Positions 8,450-16,481 of a stretch of DNA of 64,000 nucleotides are shown here, piece by piece. Positions within the stretch are counted from its first letter, which is position 1. Each line of letters begins with the position of its first letter. The stretch lies in the NCBI RefSeq assembly GCF_000282035.1, contig NZ_AKKA01000121.1, positions 1-64,000 on the forward strand, given 5' to 3'. Made by a program: the position numbers and the translations under genes. The notes under the pieces are model-generated. The model worked only from the letters and a program-made list of their open reading frames with translations. It did not search any database and was not told where the DNA came from. This DNA comes from Rhizobium sp. CF122 (lineage in GTDB: Bacteria > Pseudomonadota > Alphaproteobacteria > Rhizobiales > Rhizobiaceae).

Positions 8450-8487
8450 GATAATGCATAAAATCGGAATTTTATGGATCAATTATC
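8450..8487. promoter_or_regulatory. Palindromic operator candidate for the LysR regulator
   Basis: A perfect 8-bp inverted repeat CATAAAAT-CGGA-ATTTTATG (8457-8476) nested in outer arms GATAAT (8450-8455) and ATTATC (8482-8487). It is centred between the divergent tautomerase and lysR genes, about 50 bases from the tautomerase start and 22 from the lysR start. LysR proteins usually bind AT-rich dyads in such intergenic spaces. Binding is inferred. Confidence 0.6.
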
Positions 8488-8508
8488 CACAAATACGGGA
8501 CTGTTGAG

Positions 8509-9438
8509 TTGCGACGGACGATCTTCGATCTCGATGTGCTGAGGACCTTTGCGACCGGAATGGAGCTTGGCAACTTCGCGAGAGCGGCCGACCGGCTCGG
8601 CCGCTCGACCTCGGCCGTCAGCGCCCAGTTGAAGAAGCTGGAGGAACAGGCAGGAACGCCGATCTTCCGCAAGGCCGGGCGCGGCCTTGCGCTCACCGAT
8701 GCCGGCGAGACGATGCTGGCCTATGCGCGCCGGCTGCTCGAGCTCAATGACGAGGCGGCTGCCGCCGTACAGAGCATAGAGCTCGAGGGCTGGGTGCGGC
8801 TCGGATTGCAGGAGGATTTTGGCGAGACCCTGCTGCCCGATGTGCTCGGCCGTTTCGCACGTGCGCATCCGAAGGTCCGCATCGAGGCACGGGTTGTGCG
8901 CAATGTCGAACTGATCGAGCGCGTCACCTCGGGAAAGCTCGATCTGGCGCTGGCATGGAGCGATGGCACGCTGACGCCACAGTGCGACAAGATCGCCGAC
9001 GTCCCGATGCGTTGGATCGGACCGGCGGAAGGGACGATTGCCTGGAGCCTCGGCAGCGGCGAGCCGCTGCCGCTTGCCTCGCTGGAGGCCCCGTGCCTGT
9101 TGCGCACCGCGGCAACGAAGGCGCTCGATGAAGCTGGCATTTCCTGGCGCCTTTCCTTCGTCAGCCCCAGCCTTGGTGGATTGTGGGCGGCGACGGTCGC
9201 AGGCCTCGGCATTACCATCCGGACGCCGATCGGACTGCCCCGGAAGGTCAGGCCACTTGTTGCGAAGGAGGCCAGCTTGCCGGAGCTCCCGTCGCTCGGT
9301 CTTGTCCTGCATCGTGCCGAGGCGGAGCCCGGGCCAGCGGCGGCCCGGCTTGCGTCAATCATGCTTCAATCAGTCGGCGAGGCCGTCGCCGATGTCGTGC
9401 CGCAGGCCGTCCGCCCGGTCGCGCGAGCCTACGCCTGA
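8509..9438 (+). CDS. LysR-family transcriptional regulator
   Basis: A 309-residue LysR regulator. The N-terminal winged helix-turn-helix spans about residues 5-62 (FDLDVLRTFATGMELGNFAR, then RLGRSTSAVSAQLKKLEEQ), with an effector-binding domain from about residue 90. The only in-frame start that keeps the whole helix-turn-helix is TTG 8509. Divergent from the tautomerase-cupin-DUF4865 operon, its probable target. Its last ten bases overlap the convergent GlxA-type regulator gene. The inducer is unknown. Confidence 0.88.
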   Translation: MRRTIFDLDVLRTFATGMELGNFARAADRLGRSTSAVSAQLKKLEEQAGTPIFRKAGRGLALTDAGETMLAYARRLLELNDEAAAAVQSIELEGWVRLGLQEDFGETLLPDVLGRFARAHPKVRIEARVVRNVELIERVTSGKLDLALAWSDGTLTPQCDKIADVPMRWIGPAEGTIAWSLGSGEPLPLASLEAPCLLRTAATKALDEAGISWRLSFVSPSLGGLWAATVAGLGITIRTPIGLPRKVRPLVAKEASLPELPSLGLVLHRAEAEPGPAAARLASIMLQSVGEAVADVVPQAVRPVARAYA

Positions 9439-10373
9439 TATTCGCGCTGCGCGTTGCGGCGGATCGCCTGCGGCGGCTGACCGAAGGCGCGCAGGAAGGC
9501 GCGGCGCATCCTCTCGCGGTCGGCAAAGCCCGTTTCGGCGGCAACGACATCGATCGGATGCCGGCCCTGTTCCATCATCAGCCGCGCGGCCTCGAGACGC
9601 AGGTTCTCCACCGCCTTTGCCGGCGATTGCCCGGTCTCGGCCCGGAACGTTCGGCTGAACTGGCGGGGGCTGAGGTGCGCCGCTTCCGCCAGCTCCTCGA
9701 CGGAGAGCGCGTTCTTCAAGTTGCTGCGCGCGTGGACAAGCGCCTTCTGAATCCGGTCCGATTTCGGTTCCAGTTCCAACAACGCAGAGAATTGCGACTG
9801 GCCGCCGGCGCGGCGGTGGTAGACGACGAGCTTGCGGGCAACAGCGCGGGCAACCTCGGCGCCATGATCCTTCTCGACCATGGCAAGCGCCAGATCCACT
9901 CCGGCCGTCATGCCGGCCGAACTCCAGACGGAGCCGTCGATGATGAAGATGCGGTCTTCCTCGATCTTGATCCTGGGATAGCGCGATTGCAACTCGTGGG
10001 CGAGAAGCCAATGCGTCGTGGCGCGGCGACCGTCCAGAACACCCGCCTCGGCCAGCAGGAAGGCGCCGGTGCAGATCGATGCCACGCGGCGCGAGGCGGC
10101 AAGCGCGCTGCGGATGAAGTCGCTTTCGCCGGGGGTCGGCAGTTTGATGCCGACGGCACCTGACACCAGCAGCGTATCGAAGGCAGGATCGTCGAAGCGC
10201 GTCGTCTCGACAGTCACCCCGAAGGAGCCCGGCACCGGTCCTCCTGTCTCCGAGAGGTAGGAGATGTCGTAGACCTGTTCGTCGAGTTCGAGGTTGGTGA
10301 ACTCGAAAGCCGAGATCGCCGCAAGGCTCATCATCTGGAAGCCGGGGAAGAGAAGGACGGCGATGCGCTGCAT
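9429..10373 (-). CDS. GlxA-type AraC regulator (DJ-1/PfpI plus helix-turn-helix)
   Basis: A 314-residue regulator with an N-terminal DJ-1/PfpI-like domain (MQRIAVLLFPGFQMMSLAAI to about residue 190, with VASICTGAFLLAEAG around the position of the family's nucleophile Cys) and a C-terminal AraC/XylS DNA-binding domain (LAEAAHLSPRQFSRTFRAET, then a second helix-turn-helix near the end). Such GlxA-like proteins control small catabolic genes. It is divergent from a short-chain dehydrogenase and shares a 118-base intergenic region with it, so that gene is the likely target. ATG 10373 is preferred over the upstream in-frame start because it begins at the first beta strand. Confidence 0.88.
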   Translation of the reverse strand: MQRIAVLLFPGFQMMSLAAISAFEFTNLELDEQVYDISYLSETGGPVPGSFGVTVETTRFDDPAFDTLLVSGAVGIKLPTPGESDFIRSALAASRRVASICTGAFLLAEAGVLDGRRATTHWLLAHELQSRYPRIKIEEDRIFIIDGSVWSSAGMTAGVDLALAMVEKDHGAEVARAVARKLVVYHRRAGGQSQFSALLELEPKSDRIQKALVHARSNLKNALSVEELAEAAHLSPRQFSRTFRAETGQSPAKAVENLRLEAARLMMEQGRHPIDVVAAETGFADRERMRRAFLRAFGQPPQAIRRNAQREYQA

Positions 10374-10408
10374 GCTCAAAACTCCGTTTGTCCTAAAAGG
10401 AGGTTTAT

Positions 10409-10495
10409 ATGACATTCAAGACATTGGCAATCGGGCGTATGACTCCTTGCAAGCAGACAGCAGGTGCTGTTGCTCAACATGGAGAACGACTATGA
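10409..10495 (+). CDS. 28-residue leader ORF upstream of the dehydrogenase
   Basis: A 28-codon ORF (start MTFKTLAIGRMTPCKQTAGA) with an ideal ribosome site, AAAGGAGG ending five bases before its ATG. Its TGA stop overlaps the ATG of the dehydrogenase (TATGA), so translation could be coupled. I do not recognise the peptide. It could be a regulatory leader, a genuine small protein, or the remnant of a longer gene. The ribosome site is much better than that of the dehydrogenase itself. Confidence 0.45.
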   Translation: MTFKTLAIGRMTPCKQTAGAVAQHGERL

Positions 10496-11289
10496 CCGAT
10501 CATCACAAGGGCACGGCTCTCGTTACAGGCGCATCGTCAGGAATCGGCGCCATCTATGCCCATCGACTTGCGACGCGTGGTTATGACCTCATTCTTGTTG
10601 CCCGCAACGCCGAACGCCTGTCCGACCTTGCAACGAAATTGACCAATGAAACGGGTAGGACGGTCGAGACGCTCCCCGCCGATCTCGGCAACCAAGCCGA
10701 TCTGGCGCGTGTCGAGGGCGTGCTGAAGACGGACCGCAGCATCACGCTTCTCGTCAACAATGCCGGTTTCGGCGGCACCGCGCCGCTGCTAGCCTCCGAT
10801 GTCGACAAGATGCAGGCGATGGTCGATCTCAACGTCACAGCGTTGATGCGGCTGACCTATGCAGCCGTGCCTGGTTTTGTGGCGCGTGGCGGCGGTGCGA
10901 TCATCAACATCGCCTCGATCGTCGCGATCGCGCCCGAAATCCTGAACGGCGTCTATGGGGCCAGCAAGGCCTTCGTTCTTACCTTCAGCCGGTCGCTGAA
11001 GCATGAGTTGGCGGACAAGAACATCCGCATCCAGGCCGTGCTGCCGGGAGCAACGGCGACCGAATTCTGGGGCATCGCCGGCACGCCGGTCGAGCACCTG
11101 CCGACCGAGATCGTCATGCAGGCGGAAGACATGGTGGATGCGGCTCTTATCGGCTTCGACCAAGGCGAATTCGCGACCATCCCAGCCCTCGAAGATGCCG
11201 GACTGCTGAAGGCCTACGAGGATGCACGCCGGGCGCTGATGCCGAACCTGTCACGGTCGGCACCGGCTACGCGCTACAAGGCTGCGTGA
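10492..11289 (+). CDS. Short-chain dehydrogenase/reductase
   Basis: A 265-residue classical SDR: NAD(P)-binding ALVTGASSGIGAIYAHRLAT at the N-terminus, the structural NNAG motif in LLVNNAGFGG, catalytic Ser in INIASIVAI, and the YxxxK motif in VYGASKAFVLTF. The subfamily resembles DltE/YqjQ-type oxidoreductases of unknown substrate. It is preceded by a coupled 28-codon ORF and faces a GlxA-type regulator. The start at 10492 is set by the conserved N-terminus just before the nucleotide-binding motif. Cytoplasmic. Confidence 0.9.
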   Translation: MTDHHKGTALVTGASSGIGAIYAHRLATRGYDLILVARNAERLSDLATKLTNETGRTVETLPADLGNQADLARVEGVLKTDRSITLLVNNAGFGGTAPLLASDVDKMQAMVDLNVTALMRLTYAAVPGFVARGGGAIINIASIVAIAPEILNGVYGASKAFVLTFSRSLKHELADKNIRIQAVLPGATATEFWGIAGTPVEHLPTEIVMQAEDMVDAALIGFDQGEFATIPALEDAGLLKAYEDARRALMPNLSRSAPATRYKAA

Positions 11290-11299
11290 GGAAAGTAGT

Positions 11300-11320
11300 G
11301 AGGCAGGCTTGTCCTGCCTC
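11300..11320. terminator. Hairpin between convergent SDR and dehydratase genes
   Basis: A perfect 8-bp inverted repeat GAGGCAGG/CCTGCCTC with a five-base loop lies in the 30-base gap between two convergent genes. It has no strong T-run on either side, so termination is plausible but not certain. Confidence 0.5.
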
Positions 11321-12294
11321 TATCCATGCCGCGCCAGCGCGTCCGCGAACATCTCGGCATCGACGTTGCCGCCCGAGGTAACGACGATCACGTTGTCTTC
11401 TTCCAGCTGATCGCCATGGAACAGGGCTGCGGCAAGCGCCACCGCGCCGCCCGGTTCAACGACGATCTTCAGTCGTACAAAGGCGAGCGCCATGGCACGG
11501 AGCGCCTCCTCGTCAGTGACGACGACGCCGGCGCCCGCGAGGCGCTGCAGGATCGGGAAGGTGATGTTGCCGGGCTGCGGGGTGATGATCGCATCGCAGA
11601 TGGAGCCGGTCATCGCCGCGTTGCGCTCGATCTTGCCCGAGGCAAGCGACCGCGTGAAATCGTCGAAGCCATCTGGCTCGCAGGGGCGCACGCGAAACGC
11701 AGGCGCGCTTGCCTCGAGCGCAAGCGCGATCCCCGATGACAGGCCACCGCCGCCGCAGGGGATCAACACCTCGGCCGACTTGATGCCTTCCTCTTCCGCC
11801 TGTTCTGCAATCTCGAGACCCGCCGTGCCTTGGCCGGCGATCACCTGGGGCTCGTCGAAGGGCTTGATCAGAGTCAGTCCACGTGCGGCCGAAAGCTCTG
11901 CGCCAATCGCGTCGCGGTCCTGTGTGGCGCGATCGTAGAGCACGACTTCGGCACCGAGCGCACGGGTGTTGGCGATCTTCAGTTTCGGCGCATCGGAGGG
12001 CATGACGATCACGGAAGGGATGCCATGCAGCTTCGCGGCGAGCGCAACACCCTGCGCGTGATTTCCTGACGAAAAAGCGATGACGCCGCGTGCGCGCACG
12101 GCAGGATCGAGTGCGGAAACGGCCGACCAGCCGCCGCGGAATTTGAAGGAGCCGGTATGCTGCAGGCACTCGGCCTTCACGAACACTCGCCGTCCGGCAA
12201 GCTCGTCGATGAAGGGAGAGGAGAGTAGCGGCGTGCGGCGCGCATGTCCGCGCAGGCGGGCGCGGGCGGCAACGATCATTTCAATGCTGGTCAT
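11320..12294 (-). CDS. Threonine/serine dehydratase-like PLP enzyme
   Basis: A 324-residue fold-type II PLP enzyme. The PLP lysine is in HTGSFKFRGGWSAV, the substrate loop is SSGNHAQGVALAAK, and the phosphate-binding glycine loop is IPCGGGGLSSG. The length is that of single-domain threonine/serine dehydratases or serine racemases, without the C-terminal regulatory domain of IlvA. The probable reaction is threonine to 2-oxobutyrate plus ammonia, or the serine equivalent. ATG 12294 (MTSIEMIVAARARLRG) is chosen over the longer ORF because the family starts there. A palindrome lies about 60 bases upstream. Confidence 0.87.
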   Translation of the reverse strand: MTSIEMIVAARARLRGHARRTPLLSSPFIDELAGRRVFVKAECLQHTGSFKFRGGWSAVSALDPAVRARGVIAFSSGNHAQGVALAAKLHGIPSVIVMPSDAPKLKIANTRALGAEVVLYDRATQDRDAIGAELSAARGLTLIKPFDEPQVIAGQGTAGLEIAEQAEEEGIKSAEVLIPCGGGGLSSGIALALEASAPAFRVRPCEPDGFDDFTRSLASGKIERNAAMTGSICDAIITPQPGNITFPILQRLAGAGVVVTDEEALRAMALAFVRLKIVVEPGGAVALAAALFHGDQLEEDNVIVVTSGGNVDAEMFADALARHG

Positions 12295-12352
12295 GGAGAC
12301 TCTTTCGAATGATGGTACGCCCATGCATAGGACCACACGCGACGCTTGTGAA

Positions 12353-12369
12353 CGGTGACTTTGTCACCG
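12353..12369. promoter_or_regulatory. Perfect palindrome upstream of the dehydratase
   Basis: CGGTGAC-TTT-GTCACCG, a perfect 7-bp inverted repeat centred about 67 bases before the dehydratase start. It has the size of a dimeric repressor site; no T-run follows, so it does not look like a terminator. The regulator is unknown. Confidence 0.4.
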
Positions 12370-12499
12370 TGACACGAAAAGTGTAGGCCGTGTATCGCGC
12401 TACGACACGATCCGGCAGGACGAGACGATCAGCATCAATGCTCAGTCGTTGCAGGCGGAGCTGGATTTCGGAGGTGGCGTCCATGCGCGTATCCGGTGA

Positions 12500-14239
12500 T
12501 CAGTAGCCGCTGGCGGAACCCTCGGTGGCGCGGCTGTCCATCGCGCCATAATAGCGCGCGCCGCCGCCTTTCTCGATATCGGCGAGGCTCTTGCCCCCGA
12601 CAAGGATACCGGCGGCCTGTCCCCATTGCGGCGGGCCGCTGCCGTCATCCAGCGTATGGCCCATCGCGATCAATGCCCGGATCGTATCGGGCGAGAGCGT
12701 GTAGGGCTCGAGATAGATCTTGTCCGGCTGCCACTGGTGATGGATGCGCGGAGCGTTGACCGCCTGGCTGATGTCCATGCCGAAATCGATGACGTTCAAA
12801 ATCGCCTCGAGGGTGATGGTGATGATGCGTGAGCCGCCGGGGCTGCCGATCACCATGAAGGGCTTGCCGTTCTTGGTGACGATCGTCGGGCTCATGGAGG
12901 AGAGCGGCGTCTTCTTCGGTGCGATCGCATTGGCTTCGCCCTGCACGAGCCCATAGAGGTTCGGAACGCCGGGCTTTGAGGTGAAGTCGTCCATCTCGTT
13001 GTTGAGAAGGATGCCGGTGCCGGGGGCCACAACGCCGGCGCCGAAGGATCCGTTCAGCGTGTAGGTGACGGCGACGGCGTTTCCTTCATCGTCTATGATC
13101 GAATAATGCGTGGTCTCGACGCTTTCCTTGGCGCCCAGCGGCCTCAAGTTGGCTGAAGCGCCTGATTTGTAGGGATCGATCTTGGCACGGATCGCCTTGG
13201 CGTAGCTCTTGTCGAGCAATGTCGACACCGGGTTCTCGACGAAATCGGGATCACCAAGCGCGGCGTTGCGGTCGACATAGGCATAGCGCATGGCCTCGAC
13301 CATCAGGTGAACTGTCTCTGCCGAGCCGTAACCCAGGAAGGACAGCGGGTAGTCTTCCAGCACATTGAGGATTTCGCAGATAATGACGCCGCCCGACGAG
13401 GGGGGAGGCGAGGAGATGATGTCGTAGCCGCGGTAGCTGCATTCGACCGGTTTCAATTCACGCACCGCGTACTGCTCGAAATCCTCCTTTGCGAGAATGC
13501 CGCCTTTCGCCTGGCTCGCCTTGACGATCGCGTCGGCCGGCATGCCCTTGTAGAAGGCGTCAGGTCCTTTGTCGGCGATGTTGGAAAGAACGGCGGCAAG
13601 GTCGGGTTGCGCGAGCTTTTCGCCGATGGCATAGGGCTTTCCCTCCGCCTTCAGGAAGATTTTTGCTGCCGCCTCGTCCTTACCGAGCCGCTTGGCGCTG
13701 CCGGCGATGCTGGCCACGTCGCCCTGTTCCAGCGTGAAGCCTTCCTTGGCGTAGCGAATCGCCGGCGCCAAGAGATCCTGCCGCGACTTCGTGCCGTATT
13801 TCTCGCGCGCCATTTCGAAGCCCATCACGGAACCGGGTACGCCGACGGCGAGATAGCCGTCGAGGCTGGCACGAGGGACGATATCGCCCTTGGCATCGAG
13901 ATACATCGTCTTGGTGGCTGCCAGCGGCGCGCGCTCGCGGAAATCAAGAAATGTCGTCTTGCCGTCTTTCAGGCGGATTGTCATGAAGCCACCGCCGCCG
14001 ATATTGCCGGCCGTCGGATAAACGACGGCGAGCGCGTAGCCGACGGCGACTGCGGCATCGACGGCATTGCCGCCGCTCTTCAGCACATCGACGCCGACAT
14101 CGGTTGCCAGGTGCTGGGCGGTTACAACCATGCCGTGCTCGGCCTCAACGGGCGTGGGCGAGGCAGCGAGCGTCGGCGGTGCAAGAGCGAGTGACAGCGC
14201 GGCGACGACGGCAAATATTCTGATGTGGGGGTGATCCAT
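12500..14239 (-). CDS. ggt: Gamma-glutamyltransferase
   Basis: A 579-residue exported gamma-glutamyltransferase. A signal peptide (about residues 1-25, ending LAPPTLAA) precedes the large subunit. The proenzyme cleaves itself before the Thr in ESVETTHYSIIDDEGNAVAV, and that Thr is the catalytic nucleophile. The small subunit contains LSSMSPTIV and GSPGGSRIITI, which form the gamma-glutamyl site. The enzyme hydrolyses or transfers the gamma-glutamyl group of glutathione in the periplasm. ATG 14239 gives the signal peptide; the upstream ORF extension is not conserved-looking. It stands alone between the hydrolase and the dehydratase, all on the same strand. Confidence 0.93.
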   Translation of the reverse strand: MDHPHIRIFAVVAALSLALAPPTLAASPTPVEAEHGMVVTAQHLATDVGVDVLKSGGNAVDAAVAVGYALAVVYPTAGNIGGGGFMTIRLKDGKTTFLDFRERAPLAATKTMYLDAKGDIVPRASLDGYLAVGVPGSVMGFEMAREKYGTKSRQDLLAPAIRYAKEGFTLEQGDVASIAGSAKRLGKDEAAAKIFLKAEGKPYAIGEKLAQPDLAAVLSNIADKGPDAFYKGMPADAIVKASQAKGGILAKEDFEQYAVRELKPVECSYRGYDIISSPPPSSGGVIICEILNVLEDYPLSFLGYGSAETVHLMVEAMRYAYVDRNAALGDPDFVENPVSTLLDKSYAKAIRAKIDPYKSGASANLRPLGAKESVETTHYSIIDDEGNAVAVTYTLNGSFGAGVVAPGTGILLNNEMDDFTSKPGVPNLYGLVQGEANAIAPKKTPLSSMSPTIVTKNGKPFMVIGSPGGSRIITITLEAILNVIDFGMDISQAVNAPRIHHQWQPDKIYLEPYTLSPDTIRALIAMGHTLDDGSGPPQWGQAAGILVGGKSLADIEKGGGARYYGAMDSRATEGSASGY

Positions 14240-14344
14240 GGCTTCCCTCAAAGCATGACGGTGCGATGGATATGGGACGCGGCGAGCGCTAGGCAATGCA
14301 CGGCCGTCCGCTAAAGTGTGTTCGGTCCGGGTTTCGCGGAAACG

Positions 14345-15409
14345 TCAGTTTCCCGTTGCCATGCGTGGCGTCAGTCCGCCGAAGGGTGCGGCAAGGTCTG
14401 TCGGCAATGCGGGCCCTTCATGCACCAGGCGACGTTCGGCCTGGCGTGCGGCAGCTTGGAGATCGCAAACCGCGCCGCCGATCTTCTCCATCGCGGCAAT
14501 GGCGACATCGGTGACGACATAGTCCGGCTTGTGACCGAGGCCACGGATCTTCACCAACTCGGAGCCGGCGATGTCACGGGCCAGTCCTTGCGAATGAAGG
14601 TGCTCCCAAACGATGGCATCGCTGTCGCCGGTGATGATGACGGTCGGGGCGGTGATCTTAGAATATTGCGGGGAATGTGCCTTGAGATAGTCGAGCAGGC
14701 GTATGCAATCGATGGCGTTATTGTAAAAAGCTTGCGGGCGCAGCACGAGCGTGGGGCCTGTTCTGGCTATATAGTCCTCAGGGCGCGGATTAGGACGGAA
14801 GACATTCATCGTCGCCTGCTCCAACCGTCGCAAGCCGAGCGGCACGACAACGGCGTGATTGAAGAGCCAACCGAGGATGGGCATCACCGCGAGATGATAG
14901 TACCAGTCGATGCCGCCAGGCCAAGGATGCGTCGCCGGGGCGAGAAAGAGCAACCCCTCGGTCATATCTGGATGCCGGACTCCGAAGGCGGCCGCAATGG
15001 CGCCGCCGAAGGAATGGCCGACGACAATCGCCCGCTTGATCCCGCGCTGTTCCATGAGTTTTGCGATCGCATCCGCCTGCCCCGAGGGCAGGGCATTCTC
15101 CGGGCCGCCGCGCTCCGAGTAGCCGTGCCCCGGCCGGTCGACGAACAGCATTTCCGCACGGCCTTCCAGGGGCTGCAGGAAGGCGCCGACCTGATCAAGC
15201 AGATTGCCGGCCGCGCCATGGATGAACACGAGCGGGGGCAGATCGGCGGTCTTGGGGCGAGGGACGTGAACGGCGTTCAGCCGGTAGCCGCCGATATCCG
15301 TGAGTTGGCCGATGTTCGGGTAGCTGGCCTCAAATTGCCGCCTCTTATAGGAGGAGTAGCCGATGGCGGCGACGACAGGGGCAAGAAAAGCGGAAGCTTC
15401 GGCAAGCAT
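14345..15409 (-). CDS. Alpha/beta hydrolase
   Basis: A 354-residue alpha/beta hydrolase. A hydrophobic N-terminus (MLAEASAFLAPVVAAIGYSS) suggests membrane anchoring. The oxyanion strand is PLVFIHGAAGNLLDQ, the nucleophile elbow is VVGHSFGGAIAAAFG (Ser in GHSFG), and the acid and histidine lie near TGDSDAIVW and GLGHKPDYV. The substrate is unknown. The start may be GTG 15430 or ATG 15409; neither has a strong ribosome site. Confidence 0.87.
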   Translation of the reverse strand: MLAEASAFLAPVVAAIGYSSYKRRQFEASYPNIGQLTDIGGYRLNAVHVPRPKTADLPPLVFIHGAAGNLLDQVGAFLQPLEGRAEMLFVDRPGHGYSERGGPENALPSGQADAIAKLMEQRGIKRAIVVGHSFGGAIAAAFGVRHPDMTEGLLFLAPATHPWPGGIDWYYHLAVMPILGWLFNHAVVVPLGLRRLEQATMNVFRPNPRPEDYIARTGPTLVLRPQAFYNNAIDCIRLLDYLKAHSPQYSKITAPTVIITGDSDAIVWEHLHSQGLARDIAGSELVKIRGLGHKPDYVVTDVAIAAMEKIGGAVCDLQAAARQAERRLVHEGPALPTDLAAPFGGLTPRMATGN

Positions 15410-15473
15410 GGCAATATCTGCTGAAATCACGTAACCGATACGTAAGATTGGGCCGCGTGGTTCACCGTCAAGA

Positions 15474-16079
15474 TCAGGTGCGGCTGCCGGCCAGCTTTTC
15501 GGAGAGTGTGTTCATCTGTTCCTGGGCGCTTCGATTGGCCGGATAGATCTCCAGGAAACGCTCCCAGGCTTTCAGGGCCAACTGGTCATTTCCCGTTTCG
15601 GTTAGAATGGCCGCCATGCCGGAGAGTGCGCCGAAGTGCCGTGGCTCGAGGTCGAGCACATGCTCGATGTCGGACATCGACTTGCGATAGCTGTCATTGG
15701 CGTAGTTGAGCGTGGCCCGGCGATTCCAGCTTTCGGCGTAGTCCGGCTTGAGGGCGATAGCCTGATCGAGAAAGTCGAGGGCGGCAGCGGTGCGCTTCTC
15801 CTGGATCGCTTTGTCGGCCCATTGCATCAGGAGGTTGACGGTAGCACTCCCCGAGTCGTTCCAGACGGTGCGGATTTCGTCGGCGATACTGCTTGCCTTG
15901 TCCGGATCGCGTTCGCGCTTCAGCTGCGCATGGAGCTGATCCAGATGCTGCTTGGGTGTAAGGTTTGCGTCCGGCTGCTCGACGATGACTTCCTTTTCCG
16001 CGGCGGCGGCGGGAAAAACGGTAGCGAGCAGGGCAAGGGACAGCGGCAGCGCCGCGCAAGTCATAGCAAAAAAGCGCAT
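15474..16079 (-). CDS. Exported TPR-repeat protein
   Basis: About 201 residues: an N-terminal signal peptide (MRFFAMTCAALPLSLALLAT, cleavage near AAAA) and tetratricopeptide repeats in the C-terminal half, for example ALDFLDQAIALKPDYAESWN and SDIEHVLDLEPRHFGALSGM. TPR proteins act as assembly scaffolds in the periplasm; no partner is evident here. ATG 16088 is an equally possible start. It lies downstream of rpmJ on the same strand, after a 112-base gap. Confidence 0.85.
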   Translation of the reverse strand: MRFFAMTCAALPLSLALLATVFPAAAAEKEVIVEQPDANLTPKQHLDQLHAQLKRERDPDKASSIADEIRTVWNDSGSATVNLLMQWADKAIQEKRTAAALDFLDQAIALKPDYAESWNRRATLNYANDSYRKSMSDIEHVLDLEPRHFGALSGMAAILTETGNDQLALKAWERFLEIYPANRSAQEQMNTLSEKLAGSRT

Positions 16080-16191
16080 GGCGGGCATACTAGCCCGCCA
16101 TCGCCGAAGATCAAAGCAATTTGATTTGATTGCCGCGGCAATCCCTGGGCAGTCATGGGCAAATGCCACGAAGCCGTCCAGGCGCGCTATA

Positions 16192-16317
16192 TCAGCCCTG
16201 GCGAGCCTTGAAGCGCGGGTTCAGCTTGTTGATGATGTAGATGCGGCCCTTGCGGCGAACCAGGCGGTTGTCACGATGACGAGCCTTGAGCGACTTGAGC
16301 GAATTCTTGATCTTCAT
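16192..16317 (-). CDS. rpmJ: 50S ribosomal protein L36
   Basis: A 41-residue basic protein, [20 protein letters not shown] followed by [20 protein letters not shown] and Gly, which is ribosomal protein L36 of the longer, cysteine-free form that lacks the zinc-binding residues of the classical 37-38 residue L36. This form is normal in alphaproteobacteria. It stands alone rather than in the spc operon, as is common for this type. Confidence 0.95.
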
Positions 16318-16377
16318 TGTTTTGATCCGCGATGTTTGAGGGGGAATTCACATTCGCCCGTATCTATTACATTCAAA

Positions 16378-16396
16378 AGCGCGCTCGGGGCGCGCT
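16378..16396 (-). terminator. Terminator after purK
   Basis: A 7-bp GC-rich inverted repeat (AGCGCGC/GCGCGCT, five-base loop) followed on the minus strand by TTTT, 86 bases past the purK stop. The gap 16318-16481 otherwise holds only the presumed rpmJ promoter. Confidence 0.6.
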
Positions 16397-16481
16397 CTTC
16401 AGGTTGGGCGTGCAGATAACCCGGCGACTTGCCTGTGTCAACCACATGACGGTGTTTTTCCCATGGCCGAAGCGGCTTTTG

